A DNA stretch of 61,198 nt from an uncultured Bacilli bacterium (GCA_944331715.1 CALVIP010000004.1:1-61198); one strand, 5' to 3'; shown: positions 35,339 to 47,100, numbered from the stretch's first letter. Numbers and translations are program-made. The notes: generated by a model from the letters alone, not told the origin.

Positions 35339-36028
35339 CTATTGTAACTTATCAAGAAACTCTTGTAAAGAAGAAAGTTTTAAAGATATTCCTCCTAATA
35401 GAAAGCCATCTATATTTTTAACTTGTTTTAATTCATCAATATTCTTTTCATTAGCACTACCACCGTATAACACTTTCTTATGATATGTTTCTTTTAACAT
35501 AGTAGTTACTTTTTCGATATCGTCATTAGTTGGAACAATACCTGTACCTATTGCAAAAATAGGTTCATAGGCAATAATAAAGTCTTTAGATTTATCTATA
35601 TCACTTAGTAGATAGTCCATATCTTTTTTTATTTTATCAACATAAGTACCACTTTCATGTTCTTCTAAAGTGTCTCCTATACAGATAATTGGTATTAAGT
35701 CATTAGAAAAAGCTTGTTCTAATTTTTGTTTACTAATATCAAGATTTTCATTCATCTTAGTAGTTCTTTCACTATGATTAATTAATGTATAAGTAGCCCC
35801 TAATGATTTAATGGCTTTTGCAGTAACTTCTCCTGTATAAGCCCCCATTGTTTTACTACTTACATCTTCTGAAGCATATGTTATGGTATCTGGTATTAAT
35901 GGTAAGTAACAGACACTAGGTATTAGAATCATTTCATGATTATAGGTATTTAAGTTTTTATAATCTTCTAAGTACTTTAGTATCTCATCTTTCGTAAAAT
36001 TACTCTTGTGATTTAAGGCTACTATCAT
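35339..36028 (-). CDS. tpiA: Triosephosphate isomerase, divergent
   Basis: TpiA interconverts dihydroxyacetone phosphate and glyceraldehyde 3-phosphate. The 229-residue product keeps the catalytic set: N6 and K8 (ALNHKSN, where most enzymes have NWK), the histidine in LINHSERTT, and the glutamate in IAYEPIFAIGTG that precedes loop 6. VLYGGSANEKNI and FLLGGISLK form the phosphate-binding end. It is about 20 residues shorter than usual. I use the ATG at 36028, because the one at 36040 sits on top of its ribosome site. It overlaps the end of the glycosyltransferase gene by 29 bases. Confidence 0.92.
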   Translation of the reverse strand: MIVALNHKSNFTKDEILKYLEDYKNLNTYNHEMILIPSVCYLPLIPDTITYASEDVSSKTMGAYTGEVTAKAIKSLGATYTLINHSERTTKMNENLDISKQKLEQAFSNDLIPIICIGDTLEEHESGTYVDKIKKDMDYLLSDIDKSKDFIIAYEPIFAIGTGIVPTNDDIEKVTTMLKETYHKKVLYGGSANEKNIDELKQVKNIDGFLLGGISLKLSSLQEFLDKLQ

Positions 36029-37277
36029 TTTTCTTTCCATCCTTCCATTTATTTTTTATTTTTTCCACAAGTCTTGTTGATAAAGCTTGTTTCTTATTGT
36101 GTTTTGTTATCGCTACTTTATAAACTTCTAAGACAGAGTCAGCAAAGCTTGATAAAGAATATTTCTTAACAGATCCTTCGGCTTTATCTGTTAAATTATC
36201 AAGTTCTAATTTATTAGTAGATAACTCTTCTACTATTTCTAAGCATTCTTTTTCATCTTTAAAGATACAGCCATTAAAGTTATCAACAACTGCACTCTTA
36301 AAGGCATCATCATCAATACATATTACTGGTAAGGATGCTGCTAAGGCTTCTATTACTGTTAACCCCTGTGTTTCTGTAGTTGATGCTGTTATAAAAGCAT
36401 TAGAGACATGATAATAGTTTGGCATATCAATCCAAGCAACTTTACCTGTAAACTTTATTCTATCTTCAAGGCCTCTTTCTTTAACTTCTTTTTTATAATT
36501 CTCTTCATCTGGACCATAGCCTACTACTAATAGTTTGATATTCTTATTTTTAGTCTTTTCTATAATATCAAAAAGAAAAGTAACATTTTTCTCTTGAGCA
36601 AGTCTTCCTACAAATAACATGACAAAGTCTTTTCTTTTATATCCTAAATAACGTCTTAAACGGGTTACTTTTAGTTTGTCGCTATTTTCTTTATAAAACC
36701 TTGAAGCATCTAATCCTGTAGGTACTATATATATATCTTTGTCATAATGATATTCATCTCTAAATAAGTGATATGTCTTTACAGTTGGAACGATAAAAGC
36801 ATCTGCTGTGTTATCACAATAGAATTTACTTATATATTCAACGGCTTTTTTACATCCCATATCAAAGAATTTAATATTTCTTGAAACATACCAAGTATAG
36901 TCTTTATACATTGTATGATAAGTGTGTACTAACGGTATATTATATTGTTTAGCGAATAGTCTTGCAAATATTCCCATACTAAGTTCAGTGTGAGAATGAA
37001 TTAAATTTAAGTTCCAAGATTTAATTAGATTAATTACTTTTAAAGGATAAATACTAGACATTCTATAATCATAAATTCCTAAAGGAATACCGGGAATTTT
37101 TAGTATTCTTTCTTTTTCATTATAGTCATAGGTCTTACTATCCTGTCCTACGGTAACTATGTAGACTGTATGACCTTTCTGTTCAAGAGCTTTTTTTAGT
37201 GTTTCAACACTAGTTACTACTCCATTAACAGAAGGTACATAAGCATCTGTAAATAGACCTATATGCATTCCAGTCAT
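36000..37277 (-). CDS. GT4 glycosyltransferase, probably diacylglycerol glucosyltransferase
   Basis: The 425-residue product is a GT-B fold, family GT4 enzyme. The N-terminus MHIGLFTDAYVPSVNGVVTSV and HTYHTMYKDYTWYV resemble the processive-initiating 1,2-diacylglycerol 3-glucosyltransferases of Acholeplasma and streptococci, which make the glucolipid of the membrane or the lipoteichoic acid anchor. The donor site has FVGRLAQEKN near residue 222 and the acidic STTETQGLTVIEALAAS motif near 300. A lysine-rich C-terminal tail could bind the membrane. AAGGAGGG precedes the ATG. It sits between pgk and tpiA. Lipid specificity is an inference. Confidence 0.83.
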   Translation of the reverse strand: MTGMHIGLFTDAYVPSVNGVVTSVETLKKALEQKGHTVYIVTVGQDSKTYDYNEKERILKIPGIPLGIYDYRMSSIYPLKVINLIKSWNLNLIHSHTELSMGIFARLFAKQYNIPLVHTYHTMYKDYTWYVSRNIKFFDMGCKKAVEYISKFYCDNTADAFIVPTVKTYHLFRDEYHYDKDIYIVPTGLDASRFYKENSDKLKVTRLRRYLGYKRKDFVMLFVGRLAQEKNVTFLFDIIEKTKNKNIKLLVVGYGPDEENYKKEVKERGLEDRIKFTGKVAWIDMPNYYHVSNAFITASTTETQGLTVIEALAASLPVICIDDDAFKSAVVDNFNGCIFKDEKECLEIVEELSTNKLELDNLTDKAEGSVKKYSLSSFADSVLEVYKVAITKHNKKQALSTRLVEKIKNKWKDGKKNDSSLKSQE

Positions 37278-37301
37278 AAATCTCCCTCCTTTAGTAATAT
37301 T

Positions 37302-38480
37302 TTATTTTTCAGGTATATTTTTTAGTCCTGGTAGTTCTTTTCCTTCAAGATATTCTAGAGTTGCTCCTCCCCCTGTTGAGATATGATATAGTTTATCTGT
37401 TACATTACAAGATGAAGCGGCTGCGACTATATCTCCTCCACCAAGGACTGTTTTAGCATTAATTTCTGTTAAGTAAGTTAGAACATCATTTGTACCTTTA
37501 ACATAGTTTTTAAACTCATATACACCTAGTGGTCCATTCCACATAACTGTTTTAGCATTACTTAAGTTATTCTTAAAGATATTAACAGTATTAGGACCAA
37601 TATCTAAGCCCATCTCACTATCAGTTAGTTCTGTTATATCTTTAACAGTTCCTTCAGTATCCTCATACTTGTTATTACAAACAACATCTACTGGTAATAT
37701 TATTTTATTTTCATTTTCTTTTAATATTTTTTTACAGAAATCAAGGGACTCTTCATCTAATAGAGAATTACCAATATTATAACCTTCTGCTTTTAAGAAA
37801 GTAAAAGCCATACCTCCTCCAATTAGAATCTTATCACATTTAGGAAGTAAATTCTCAATTAGTCCTATCTTATCACTAACTTTAGCGCCTCCTAATATTA
37901 TCATAAATGGTCTATCAGGATTAAAAAGATAAGATAAAGCATTTAATTCTTTTTCGACAAGTAGTCCTACACAACTTGGTAAGTATGTACTTATACCAAC
38001 ATTTGAAGCATGAGCACGATGTAGAGTACCAAAGGCATCGTTAATGAAGAACTCTCCTAAACTTGCCCAGTATTTAGCAAGTTCCATATCACAACCACTT
38101 TCTTTTTTACCATCTAAATCTTCATAACGAGTATTTTGCATTAGAACAATATCTCCATCTTTCATATTAGAAGTAGCTTGTTCTAGTTCTTCTCCTCTTG
38201 TAGAATTTACAAAAGTTACATTTTTATCTAGTAGTTCACTAAGTCTAGTTGCAACAACACTCAAATCATTCTTAGTTTTATCTTCTTCTGTTTTTACACG
38301 TCCTAAGTGAGACATTAAAATTATTTTAGCATTATGTTCTAGGCAATATTTAATAGTAGGTAGGCTCTTTACTATTCTTGTGTCATCAGTAATCTTTCCT
38401 TCTTTTATAGGTACATTAAAATCACATCTAATTATTACCTTTTTATTATCAATATTTAAATCTTTTACTGTTTTCTTCAT
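37302..38480 (-). CDS. pgk: Phosphoglycerate kinase
   Basis: Pgk makes ATP from 1,3-bisphosphoglycerate. The 392-residue monomer has the N-terminal substrate site (VIIRCDFNVPIKEGKITDDTRI near residues 14-35, MSHLGR), the hinge region with AFGTLHRAHAS, KVSDKIGLIENLL, and the nucleotide-binding end with MWNGPLGVYEF and ISTGGGATLEYLEGKELPG. Length is normal. It has its own promoter after the gap terminator and is followed by the glycosyltransferase and tpiA. Confidence 0.98.
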   Translation of the reverse strand: MKKTVKDLNIDNKKVIIRCDFNVPIKEGKITDDTRIVKSLPTIKYCLEHNAKIILMSHLGRVKTEEDKTKNDLSVVATRLSELLDKNVTFVNSTRGEELEQATSNMKDGDIVLMQNTRYEDLDGKKESGCDMELAKYWASLGEFFINDAFGTLHRAHASNVGISTYLPSCVGLLVEKELNALSYLFNPDRPFMIILGGAKVSDKIGLIENLLPKCDKILIGGGMAFTFLKAEGYNIGNSLLDEESLDFCKKILKENENKIILPVDVVCNNKYEDTEGTVKDITELTDSEMGLDIGPNTVNIFKNNLSNAKTVMWNGPLGVYEFKNYVKGTNDVLTYLTEINAKTVLGGGDIVAAASSCNVTDKLYHISTGGGATLEYLEGKELPGLKNIPEK

Positions 38481-38501
38481 ATATATAATCCTCCTAATAA
38501 T

Positions 38502-38530
38502 ATTGTAGTATTTTTCTTGTTTTTTTTCAA
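38502..38530 (-). promoter_or_regulatory. Promoter of the pgk operon
   Basis: TTGAAA (38530-38525), 17 bases, TACAAT (38507-38502), followed closely by AGGAGG and the pgk ATG. Confidence 0.65.
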
Positions 38531-38563
38531 TGTTTCTTACATTTATAACAGTATTGTAATGTC

Positions 38564-38588
38564 AAAAGAAAAAGAGCTTCATGCTCTT
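38564..38588 (-). terminator. gap terminator
   Basis: AAGAGC-ATGAA-GCTCTT hairpin on the minus strand followed by TTTCTTTT; it begins at the gap stop codon. Confidence 0.7.
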
Positions 38589-39591
38589 ATAGATTTGCAA
38601 CGTATTTTGCTACTCTTACGTACTGTGCAGTATAACTCATTTCATTATCATACCAAGCTACTACTTTAACTAGTTGTTCTCCATCTACTTCACTAATTGA
38701 TGTAAGTAGACTATCAACTAAACTACCATAATGCATTCCTATTGTATCACTTGATACGATTGGATCAGTTGTATATCCTAGAGTTTCATTAGTATTATTT
38801 TTTAATACTTCATTGATTTCTTCAACTGTAGTATTTTTATTAAGTTTTAATACTAAATCAACAACTGAACCTGTAGTTACAGGAACTCTCATTGCTGCTC
38901 CTTCCATCTTTCCTTCAAGGTTAGGTAATACTTTACCGATAGCAGAAGCTGCTCCAGTTGATGCTGGAACGATATTAGCAGCACTTGCTCTACCACGACG
39001 AGCTTTTATTCCTTTTTTATGAGCAACATCTAGTGTAGCTTGGTCATTTGTATAAGCATGTACTGTTGTCATATATCCTTGTTTAATACCAAAGTTATCA
39101 TCTAATACTTTTAGAACAGGTGCAAGACAGTTAGTAGTACAACTAGCAGCAGAGATAATCTTCTCACTTCCATCTAGTATGTCATGATTAACATTATAGA
39201 CAATAGTTTTAACATCTCCTTTAGCAGGTGCAGATATAATAACTTTTTTAGCACCAGCATTAATATGAGCCATAGCTTTCTCATCACTTGTAAATTTACC
39301 AGTACATTCTAGTACAATATCAATATCTAAATCTTTCCATGGTAATAGATTAGGATCTGTTTCAGCATATACTTTAATCTTCTTATCTCCTACTACAATA
39401 TTATCTCCTTCAAAAGATATTTCATTTTCTTTATATCTTCTATGTGAAGTATCATATTTAAGTAAGTAAGCAAGTTGTTCTGCATCTGTTAAATCATTAA
39501 TAGCTACTACTTCCATTTCTGGATCTTCATCTAATAATCTAAATGCTAACCTTCCTATTCTTCCAAACCCATTAATTGCAACTTTTTTCAT
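38587..39591 (-). CDS. gap: Glyceraldehyde-3-phosphate dehydrogenase
   Basis: The enzyme oxidises glyceraldehyde 3-phosphate with NAD. From the ATG at 39591 (AGGAGG nine bases upstream, [20 protein letters not shown]) the product has 334 residues; the open frame extends 42 bases further into the preceding gene. Motifs are the NAD fold GFGRIGR, the catalytic cysteine in [37 protein letters not shown] and the final [18 protein letters not shown]. The aspartate in NDLTD after the second strand fits NAD preference. Confidence 0.98.
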   Translation of the reverse strand: MKKVAINGFGRIGRLAFRLLDEDPEMEVVAINDLTDAEQLAYLLKYDTSHRRYKENEISFEGDNIVVGDKKIKVYAETDPNLLPWKDLDIDIVLECTGKFTSDEKAMAHINAGAKKVIISAPAKGDVKTIVYNVNHDILDGSEKIISAASCTTNCLAPVLKVLDDNFGIKQGYMTTVHAYTNDQATLDVAHKKGIKARRGRASAANIVPASTGAASAIGKVLPNLEGKMEGAAMRVPVTTGSVVDLVLKLNKNTTVEEINEVLKNNTNETLGYTTDPIVSSDTIGMHYGSLVDSLLTSISEVDGEQLVKVVAWYDNEMSYTAQYVRVAKYVANL

Positions 39592-39595
39592 ATTC

Positions 39596-39781
39596 TTATT
39601 CCTCCTCTTCATCACTTGGTACAAACATACCATCTTCTTTTTCCACAGTTTTTACTGGGGAATCTTTTTCTATTCCATTATTGTAGGCTAAAACCATAAC
39701 TGCTATAAGTACAATGATAAAGATACCTATAAATATTAGCATTGTACTCATACCAAAACCTTTATTATTAAGTTTAACCAT
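39596..39781 (-). CDS. Small membrane protein with prepilin-like N-terminus
   Basis: The 61-residue product has a short basic leader, NNKGFG, followed at once by a hydrophobic helix ([23 protein letters not shown], about residues 11-33), then an acidic tail ending SDEEEE. A short leader ending in glycine before F and a hydrophobic helix resembles class III/IV prepilins, but the glutamate at +5 expected of true pilins is missing. It may be a small regulator or an inner-membrane peptide instead. It lies between the nucleotidase and gap genes, five bases before gap, and supplies part of the sequence used as gap's ribosome site. Confidence 0.6.
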   Translation of the reverse strand: MVKLNNKGFGMSTMLIFIGIFIIVLIAVMVLAYNNGIEKDSPVKTVEKEDGMFVPSDEEEE

Positions 39782-39796
39782 TTTATCACCTTCTTA

Positions 39797-40399
39797 TTAA
39801 ATTATTTCAACGGCAGCGAATTTATTGATGATTTCTTGATATATTTGATACCAAGAATATACTCTAATAACATTTTTGCCTGTACAATCCTGATTGTATG
39901 GGGCATCAAAAACCATAACGGGAATTATTTTAGAAATATCATTAACATTGCTAGCTTTATCTTCAATCATTAAATCAAGTCCTATACTTAAGCATTTTTC
40001 TCTTTTATTACTTGTATTAATTACTAGCTCATCATATTCAACATTATACTTATTTAACCAAGCTTTAACATAGTAATCTATCATACCACTATATTGATGA
40101 GTTAAATACTGATTATCACGTGCTGATAATATTATTATTTTGTGTCCATCTTTACGTAGTTTATGAATAACTTCACTAGCATAAGGTCTTATTGGAATGG
40201 CGATTAATAAATCAAAGATATATTGCCGCCAAAACTCTATGTTCTCTTCACTTGTTAAGTGGAATTGATCTTCCATATAATAACCTTTAGGATTAAAGCC
40301 TCGGTTTATATTTTGTTCTAAACAAAACTTAGAGCCACAGGCAAAATGCCACTCTGCTACATCGTTTAATACGCCATCTAAATCAACACCTATACGCAT
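39797..40399 (-). CDS. NT5C-like 5'-nucleotidase (HAD superfamily)
   Basis: The 200-residue protein is a HAD-fold hydrolase like the 5'(3')-deoxyribonucleotidase family (NT5C). Motif I is at the start, GVDLDGVLND, with the nucleophile D6 and acid D8. Motif II is IILSAR near residue 110, and a late acidic motif is in LDLMIEDKASNV near 155. Such enzymes dephosphorylate pyrimidine deoxynucleotides, though YqfW-like relatives are uncharacterised. I use the ATG at 40399, after AAGGGA; a TTG start three codons earlier is possible. It begins the transcript leading to gap. Confidence 0.78.
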   Translation of the reverse strand: MRIGVDLDGVLNDVAEWHFACGSKFCLEQNINRGFNPKGYYMEDQFHLTSEENIEFWRQYIFDLLIAIPIRPYASEVIHKLRKDGHKIIILSARDNQYLTHQYSGMIDYYVKAWLNKYNVEYDELVINTSNKREKCLSIGLDLMIEDKASNVNDISKIIPVMVFDAPYNQDCTGKNVIRVYSWYQIYQEIINKFAAVEII

Positions 40400-40437
40400 T
40401 TTAACCAATCCCTTCTTATATCATTGTAACAAAATAC

Positions 40438-40479
40438 ATAAAAAAAAGGAATAGTGTTTATAAAATTTGACACTATTCC
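40438..40479 (-). terminator. rpoBC terminator
   Basis: Perfect 10-bp stem GGAATAGTGT / ACACTATTCC on the minus strand followed by eight T. It overlaps the rpoC stop codon. Confidence 0.9.
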
Positions 40480-43400
40480 ATAAATTCATCTTCTAGTTTT
40501 TCTAATGGTTCTTCATCAGCGAACTCATCTTCTAATGTATATTCAACATCACGGTATTTCTTTAGACCAGTTCCAGCAGGTATTAGTTTACCAATTAGAA
40601 CGTTTTCTTTTAATCCTTCAAGATGGTCTACTTTACCATGAATTGCAGCATCTGTTAAGATTCTTGTTGTTTCTTGGAATGAAGCTGCTGATAAGAATGA
40701 ATCTGTTTCAAGAGAAGCTTTAGTAATACCAAGTAGTACTGGACGACCTGTTGCAGGACGTTTACCACTGATGATTACTTCTTTATTACCTTCTGTAAAC
40801 TCTCTAAAGTTAACTAGAGAACCAGGTAAGAATTTAGTATCTCCTCCTTCAACGATTCTAATCTTAGAAATCATACGACGAGCGATAATTTCAATATGTT
40901 TATCAGCGATATCAACACCTTGAGAACGATATGTATTTTGTACTTCTTTTAAGATGTACTCTTGTGTTGTAATTGGATCTGTTACATCTAGTAATTCTTT
41001 TGGTGAGATAGCTCCTTCTGTTAATTTATCTCCACAAGAAACTGTATCACCTTTTTCTACACAAAGTTTAGCACCATAGTTAGTTGTATGTTCTTTAGTT
41101 TCAACTTTGTTTGTAATACTGATTTTATATTTACCATGATCTTCAGCGATTTTAGTAACTTTACCATCAATTTCAGCGATAGTTGCTTTACCTTTAGGAT
41201 TACGTGCTTCGAATAACTCTTGAACACGTGGAAGACCTTGAGTAATATCTTCACCACCAGCAACTCCACCTGTATGGAAGGTACGCATTGTTAACTGAGT
41301 ACCAGGTTCACCAATTGATTGGGCAGCCATAACACCAACTGCTTCACCAATTTCAACGATATTACCTGTTGCAAGGTTTCTACCATAACATTTACGGCAT
41401 ACACCTTTTTCAGTGTTACATGTAAGAATTGATCTAATTTCAACTTCTTCAATACCTGCTGCAACTATTTTATCTGCAATAGCTTCAGTAATATATTCAT
41501 CTTTATCAACAATTACTTCTTTTGTTTCAGGATTAATTACTTTCTTACTAGCAAATCTACCAACAATACGGTCATATAGACTTTCAATAACTGCACCTGT
41601 TTTTTCATTAACAAAGGCACGAGCTACTAATCCTTGTTCTGTACCACAATCATCTTCTTTAACGATGATATCTTGAGATACATCAACAAGACGACGTGTT
41701 AAGTAACCTGAGTCTGCAGTTTTTAATGCTGTATCGGCACTACCTTTACGAGCAGAGTGAGTTGATAAGAAGAATTCTGATACTGATAGTCCTTCTTTAA
41801 AGTTTGAGATAACTGGTATTTCAATTGGGTCTCCATTTGGTTTTTGCATTAGTCCACGCATACCAGCAACTTGAGTAAACTGAGAAATACTACCACGTGC
41901 TTTAGAGTGCATCATGATGAAGATTGGGTTATCTACTTGTTCTTTAGAGATATCTTCAAGTTCAGCTTGAACTTTATCTTTAACTCCATACCAAGTTTCA
42001 ATAACTTTCTCATGACGTTCTTCTTCAGTGATTAAACCACGAGTATATTGTTTATTAATCTTATTAACTAAAGCTTGTCCTTCATCTATATATTCTTGTT
42101 TATGTTCACTTGTTGCAACATCACTCATTGATATTGTGATACCAGCGATAGTTGAATAATAGAATCCTAAATCTTTCATCTTATCAAGCATTTCTGATGT
42201 TTCTGTAGTCTTATAACGTTTAAATACTTGGTCGATTACTTTTTCAAGTGTTCCTTTTGCAAAAGGTTTTACTAAAGGCATTTTACTAATTTCTTCTTTA
42301 ATATTAGCACCTTTAGGTAAGAAATACTTATTAGGTGTAATATTTTGAATATTATCATCAGTTGGTTCATTAATATATGGGAATGAATCTGGTAGGATTT
42401 CATTAAATTTAATTTTACCAACAGTTGTTATTAAGTATTTACCTTTTTGTGATGATGTAAATAACTTGTATTTAAATGAATCTACAGGAACGGCAATTCT
42501 TGTATGAAGAGTTATTTCACGTCTTTCATAAGCCATTAGAGCTTCATTAGAGTTTTTAAATACTCTTCCTTCTCCATCTTCGCCGGCTTTTTCCATAGTT
42601 ATATAGTAGTTACCTAAAACCATGTCTTGAGCTGGAGTAACGATTGGTTTTCCATCTGAAGGTTTCAAGATGTTTCCTGAACCTAACATTAGAGTTCTTG
42701 CTTCTGCCCCAGCTTCTTCAGAAAGTGGTACATGGACTGCCATTTGGTCTCCATCGAAGTCAGCATTGAAAGCAGGACAAACTAATGGATGTAGTCTTAT
42801 CGCTTTACCACCTACTAAGATTGGTTCAAATGCTTGGATACCTAATCTATGTAGTGTAGGGGCACGGTTTAATAATACAGGATGTTCTTTAATTACATCT
42901 TCTACAATATCCCAAACTACTGGATCTCTATTTTCAATAAGACGTTTAGCAGCTTTGATATTATGAGCGATATCACGGTCTACTAAGCCATTGATAACGT
43001 GTGGTTTGAATAATTCTAGTGCCATTTCTTTTGGAATACCACATTGATACATCTTTAGTGATGGTCCAACAACGATAACTGAACGACCAGAATAGTCAAC
43101 ACGTTTACCTAATAGGTTTTGACGGAAACGTCCTTGTTTACCTTTTAACATGCTAGAAAGTGATTTTAAAGCACGATTTCCTGCACCTGTTACACTTCTA
43201 CCACGACGTCCATTATCAAATAGAGCATCAACTGCTTCTTGTAACATACGTTTTTCATTTTGAATAATGATACCAGGGGCACCTAAATCAATAAGTTTCT
43301 TTAAACGATTATTACGGTTAATAACACGACGATATAAATCATTTAAATCACTTGTTGCAAAACGACCACCATCTAGTTGAATCATAGGACGAAGTTCTGG

Positions 43401-44105
43401 AGGTATTACGGGAATACAGTCTAGAATCATCCATTCAGGTTTTTGATCAGAACGATAGAAAGCATCTAGAACATCTAGTCTTTTTAATAGTCTTGTTCTT
43501 TTTTGCCCTTGAGCATTTTCTAGTTCTTTATTAATTTCATCAATATCATGTTTTAAGTCTACTTTCTTAAGTAGTTCTTTAATCGCTTCTGCACCCATAC
43601 CTACTTTAAATCCGTTACCATATTTTTCATAGTATGCACGATATTCTTTTTCTGATAGGGTTTGTTTGTTTTCTAAAGGAGCATTACCTTTATCAATTAC
43701 AACATAACTAACAAAGTATAATACTTCTTCTAGGTCTCTAGGACTCATATCAAGAACAAGTCCCATTCTTGAAGGAACTCCTTTAAAGAACCAGATATGA
43801 GAGACAGGACTAGCAAGTTCAATGTGTCCCATTCTCTCACGTCTTACTTTAGATTGAGTTACTTCAACACCACAACGGTCACAAACTATATTTTTATAAC
43901 GAACTCTTTTGTATTTTCCACAAGCACATTCATAATCTTTAGTTGGTCCAAAGATTTTTTCACAGAATAAACCATCACGTTCTGGACGAAGAGTACGGTA
44001 GTTAATTGTTTCTGGTTTCTTTACTTCACCGTAACTCCATTCACGAATTTTTTCAGGAGAAGCGATACCAATTTTAATAGCATCAAATTTATTTACTTCT
44101 ATCAT
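40473..44105 (-). CDS. rpoC: DNA-directed RNA polymerase subunit beta'
   Basis: RpoC holds the catalytic magnesium of RNA polymerase. The 1210-residue product has the zinc finger C60, C62, C75, C78 (CACG and CDRCG), the active-site [16 protein letters not shown] near residue 450, the bridge helix region around [24 protein letters not shown], the second zinc cluster with [19 protein letters not shown], and the C-terminal [28 protein letters not shown]. The tail is acidic ([11 protein letters not shown]). Its ATG overlaps the rpoB stop codon as TAATG. Length fits the Bacilli form without large insertions. Confidence 0.99.
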   Translation of the reverse strand: MIEVNKFDAIKIGIASPEKIREWSYGEVKKPETINYRTLRPERDGLFCEKIFGPTKDYECACGKYKRVRYKNIVCDRCGVEVTQSKVRRERMGHIELASPVSHIWFFKGVPSRMGLVLDMSPRDLEEVLYFVSYVVIDKGNAPLENKQTLSEKEYRAYYEKYGNGFKVGMGAEAIKELLKKVDLKHDIDEINKELENAQGQKRTRLLKRLDVLDAFYRSDQKPEWMILDCIPVIPPELRPMIQLDGGRFATSDLNDLYRRVINRNNRLKKLIDLGAPGIIIQNEKRMLQEAVDALFDNGRRGRSVTGAGNRALKSLSSMLKGKQGRFRQNLLGKRVDYSGRSVIVVGPSLKMYQCGIPKEMALELFKPHVINGLVDRDIAHNIKAAKRLIENRDPVVWDIVEDVIKEHPVLLNRAPTLHRLGIQAFEPILVGGKAIRLHPLVCPAFNADFDGDQMAVHVPLSEEAGAEARTLMLGSGNILKPSDGKPIVTPAQDMVLGNYYITMEKAGEDGEGRVFKNSNEALMAYERREITLHTRIAVPVDSFKYKLFTSSQKGKYLITTVGKIKFNEILPDSFPYINEPTDDNIQNITPNKYFLPKGANIKEEISKMPLVKPFAKGTLEKVIDQVFKRYKTTETSEMLDKMKDLGFYYSTIAGITISMSDVATSEHKQEYIDEGQALVNKINKQYTRGLITEEERHEKVIETWYGVKDKVQAELEDISKEQVDNPIFIMMHSKARGSISQFTQVAGMRGLMQKPNGDPIEIPVISNFKEGLSVSEFFLSTHSARKGSADTALKTADSGYLTRRLVDVSQDIIVKEDDCGTEQGLVARAFVNEKTGAVIESLYDRIVGRFASKKVINPETKEVIVDKDEYITEAIADKIVAAGIEEVEIRSILTCNTEKGVCRKCYGRNLATGNIVEIGEAVGVMAAQSIGEPGTQLTMRTFHTGGVAGGEDITQGLPRVQELFEARNPKGKATIAEIDGKVTKIAEDHGKYKISITNKVETKEHTTNYGAKLCVEKGDTVSCGDKLTEGAISPKELLDVTDPITTQEYILKEVQNTYRSQGVDIADKHIEIIARRMISKIRIVEGGDTKFLPGSLVNFREFTEGNKEVIISGKRPATGRPVLLGITKASLETDSFLSAASFQETTRILTDAAIHGKVDHLEGLKENVLIGKLIPAGTGLKKYRDVEYTLEDEFADEEPLEKLEDEFME

Positions 44106-47100
44106 TATTCTTCATCTCCTTTACTAAGTTCGTCTTCTACATTTATTATATCTTCTTCGAAGTCTTCATCATCTGTTTCTTCTTCATCTTCAGTTTCAGA
44201 AGTTTCTTCTTTAGCATCTTCTGTATTTATTTTAGTGATGTTTACTTCTTCATTTAGTGGTTCTCCCACATCATCATCACTTTCTTCTATTTGTTTTAAG
44301 CCAAGAGACTCTCCATCTTCATTGATGATTGAAATATCAAGTCCTAAAGCTTGGAATTCTTTCATTAATACTCTAAATGATTCTGGAACTCCTGCTCTAT
44401 TTACTTCTTCACCTTTAACTATCGCTTCATAGACTTTAACACGACCAATGACATCATCTGATTTAACGGTCATCATTTCTTGAAGGGTATAGGCTGCACC
44501 ATATGCATATAGAGCCCAAACTTCCATTTCTCCAAATCTTTGTCCACCAAATTGAGCTTTACCTCCAAGTGGTTGTTGAGTTACTAGTGAGTAAGGTCCA
44601 GTACTTCTTGCATGTAGTTTATCATCTACCATGTGGTGTAGTTTAATCATGTACATTACACCAACAGAGATACGGTTATCAAATGGTTCACCTGTACGTC
44701 CATCGTATAGAACTGTTTTACCATCTTTATCCATTCCAGCTTCTTCCATGATTTCTTCAATATCATCGATATGAGCACCATCGAAGACTGGTGTTGCGAT
44801 ATGTACGCCTAATTTCTTAGCAGCCATACCCATATGTAATTCTAGAATTTGTCCTAAGTTCATACGAGATGGAACACCTTGTGGGTTAAGCATAATATCT
44901 ACTGGACGTCCATCTGGTAAGTAAGGCATATCTTCTTGAGGTAATATTAAGGAAATTACACCTTTATTACCATGACGACCTGACATTTTATCTCCTACTT
45001 GAATCTTACGTTTTTGAATGATGTAAACTCTAATTACTTTAGATACACCTGCTGGTAGTTCATCATTATCTTTACGAGAGTAAATCTTAATATCATGAAC
45101 AATACCATCTCCACCGTGTGGTACACGAAGTGATGTATCTCTTACTTCACGAGTCTTTTCACCAAATATTGCATGTAATAGTTTTTCTTCACTAGATAGT
45201 TCAGCCATTCCTTTTGGAGTTACTTTACCAACTAAGATATCTCCTTCTTTAACTTCAGTACCAATAGTTACGATACCATTTTCATCAAGGTTCTTTTTAG
45301 CTTCTTCACTAACGTTTGGAATATCACGAGTAATTTCTTCTGGTCCTAGTTTAGTTTCACGACATTGCATCTCATAGTCTTCTAGATGTAGAGATGTATA
45401 TTTATCATCTTTAACTAGGTTTTCATTAAGGATTACAGCATCCTCATAGTTATATCCATTGTATGTCATGAAAGCGACTACAACGTTTTTACCTAATGCA
45501 AGTTCTCCATTATCACAACTATTACCATCAGCGATAATATCACCCATTTTAACTTTATCACCAACTCTAACAATTGGTCTTTGATGTGAACAAATACTAG
45601 AGTTTGCAAGTTCAAAGTTTGCTAGATAATATGTGTCTTTTCCTTTGGCATTAGCGATAATTATCTTCTTAGCATCAACGTAGTCAACAATACCATCTGC
45701 TTTAGCGATAACACAAACTCCTGAGTCTTTAGCAGCGACATGTTCAACACCTGTTCCAATGAATGGAGCTTCTGTTTTTAATAGTGGCATTGCTTGACGT
45801 TGCATGTTAGCACCCATCAAGGCACGAGTTGCATCGTCATGCTCTAGGAATGGAATACAACTTGTTGTTACTGATACAACTTGTTGAGGTGATACATCGA
45901 TATAGTCAACTTGTTCTGGTTTTGCAAGAATATTTTCATCACGGAATCTTGCAGCGACTGTTTTATCAATGATTACATTATCTTCATTTGTATTTACTGT
46001 TGATTCAGAAATAATATAGTCTTGTTCTTCATCTGCTGTGAAGTAAACTACTTCATCTGTTATCTTACAATCAACAACTTTACGATATGGAGTCATAATA
46101 AATCCATATTCATCTATTTTGGCATAACTTGCAAGTGAAGTTATAAGTCCAATGTTTTGTCCTTCTGGCGACTCGATAGGACAGATTCTACCATAGTGTG
46201 AAGCATTAACGTCACGTACTTCTACACCTGCTCTATCACGAGAAAGTCCACCTGGTCCTAAAGCTGATAAACGACGTTTATTAGTAAGCTCAGCGATAGG
46301 GTTAGTTTGGTCCATGAATTGTGATAATTGAGATGAACCAAAGAACTCTTTCATAGCAGCGGTTACTGGTCTGATGTTGATTAATGTCTTAGGTGTTACT
46401 TCTTCCATTTCTTGAGTAGTCATTCTCTCACGAATAACTCTTTCCATACGAGAAATACCAATTCTAAATTGATTTTGTAATAATTCTCCTACTTGTCTAA
46501 TACGACGGTTACCTAAATGGTCGATTTCATCATAATTACCAACACCGTGTAATAGGTTTAAGTAATAAGAAGTTGCAGCATAAACATCTGATATTGTTAG
46601 ACGTTTAGAATCTATTGTTTGGTCATTACCAATAACAATAAGTTTTTTCTTCTTATCAAATGGATCATAAATAGTAACTTTTTGAATCTTGTTATAGGTA
46701 TCAAGTTCATCATTAATTTTAACTTCTTCTACACCATAACCATTGGCAAATATTTCTCTTAAATCTTCTAAAACATCTTTAGTTACAACTGTTCCTTTAG
46801 CAAATTTAGTTTCTCCATCTACTACGATATCTTCTGCTAATGTTTGATTTAATAGACGATCAACAATATTTAATTTACGATTAAATTTATAACGTCCTAC
46901 TTTTGCTAAATCATATCTAAATTCATCAAAGAATCTAGTTATAATATGGTTTTTAGATGAATCTAGTGTTGCTGGTTCACCTGGTCTTAATTTTTCATAT
47001 ATTTCGATTAATGCTTCATCTAAGTTCTTAGTAGCATCTTTAGCGATAGTGTTCTTAAGGAAATCATCTTCTCCAAATAGTTTTAAGATATCATCATCAC

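Noticed and set aside
36060-36085. Third copy of the TCCACAA palindrome
   Set aside because: Only one half matches and it lies inside the coding sequence of the glycosyltransferase.
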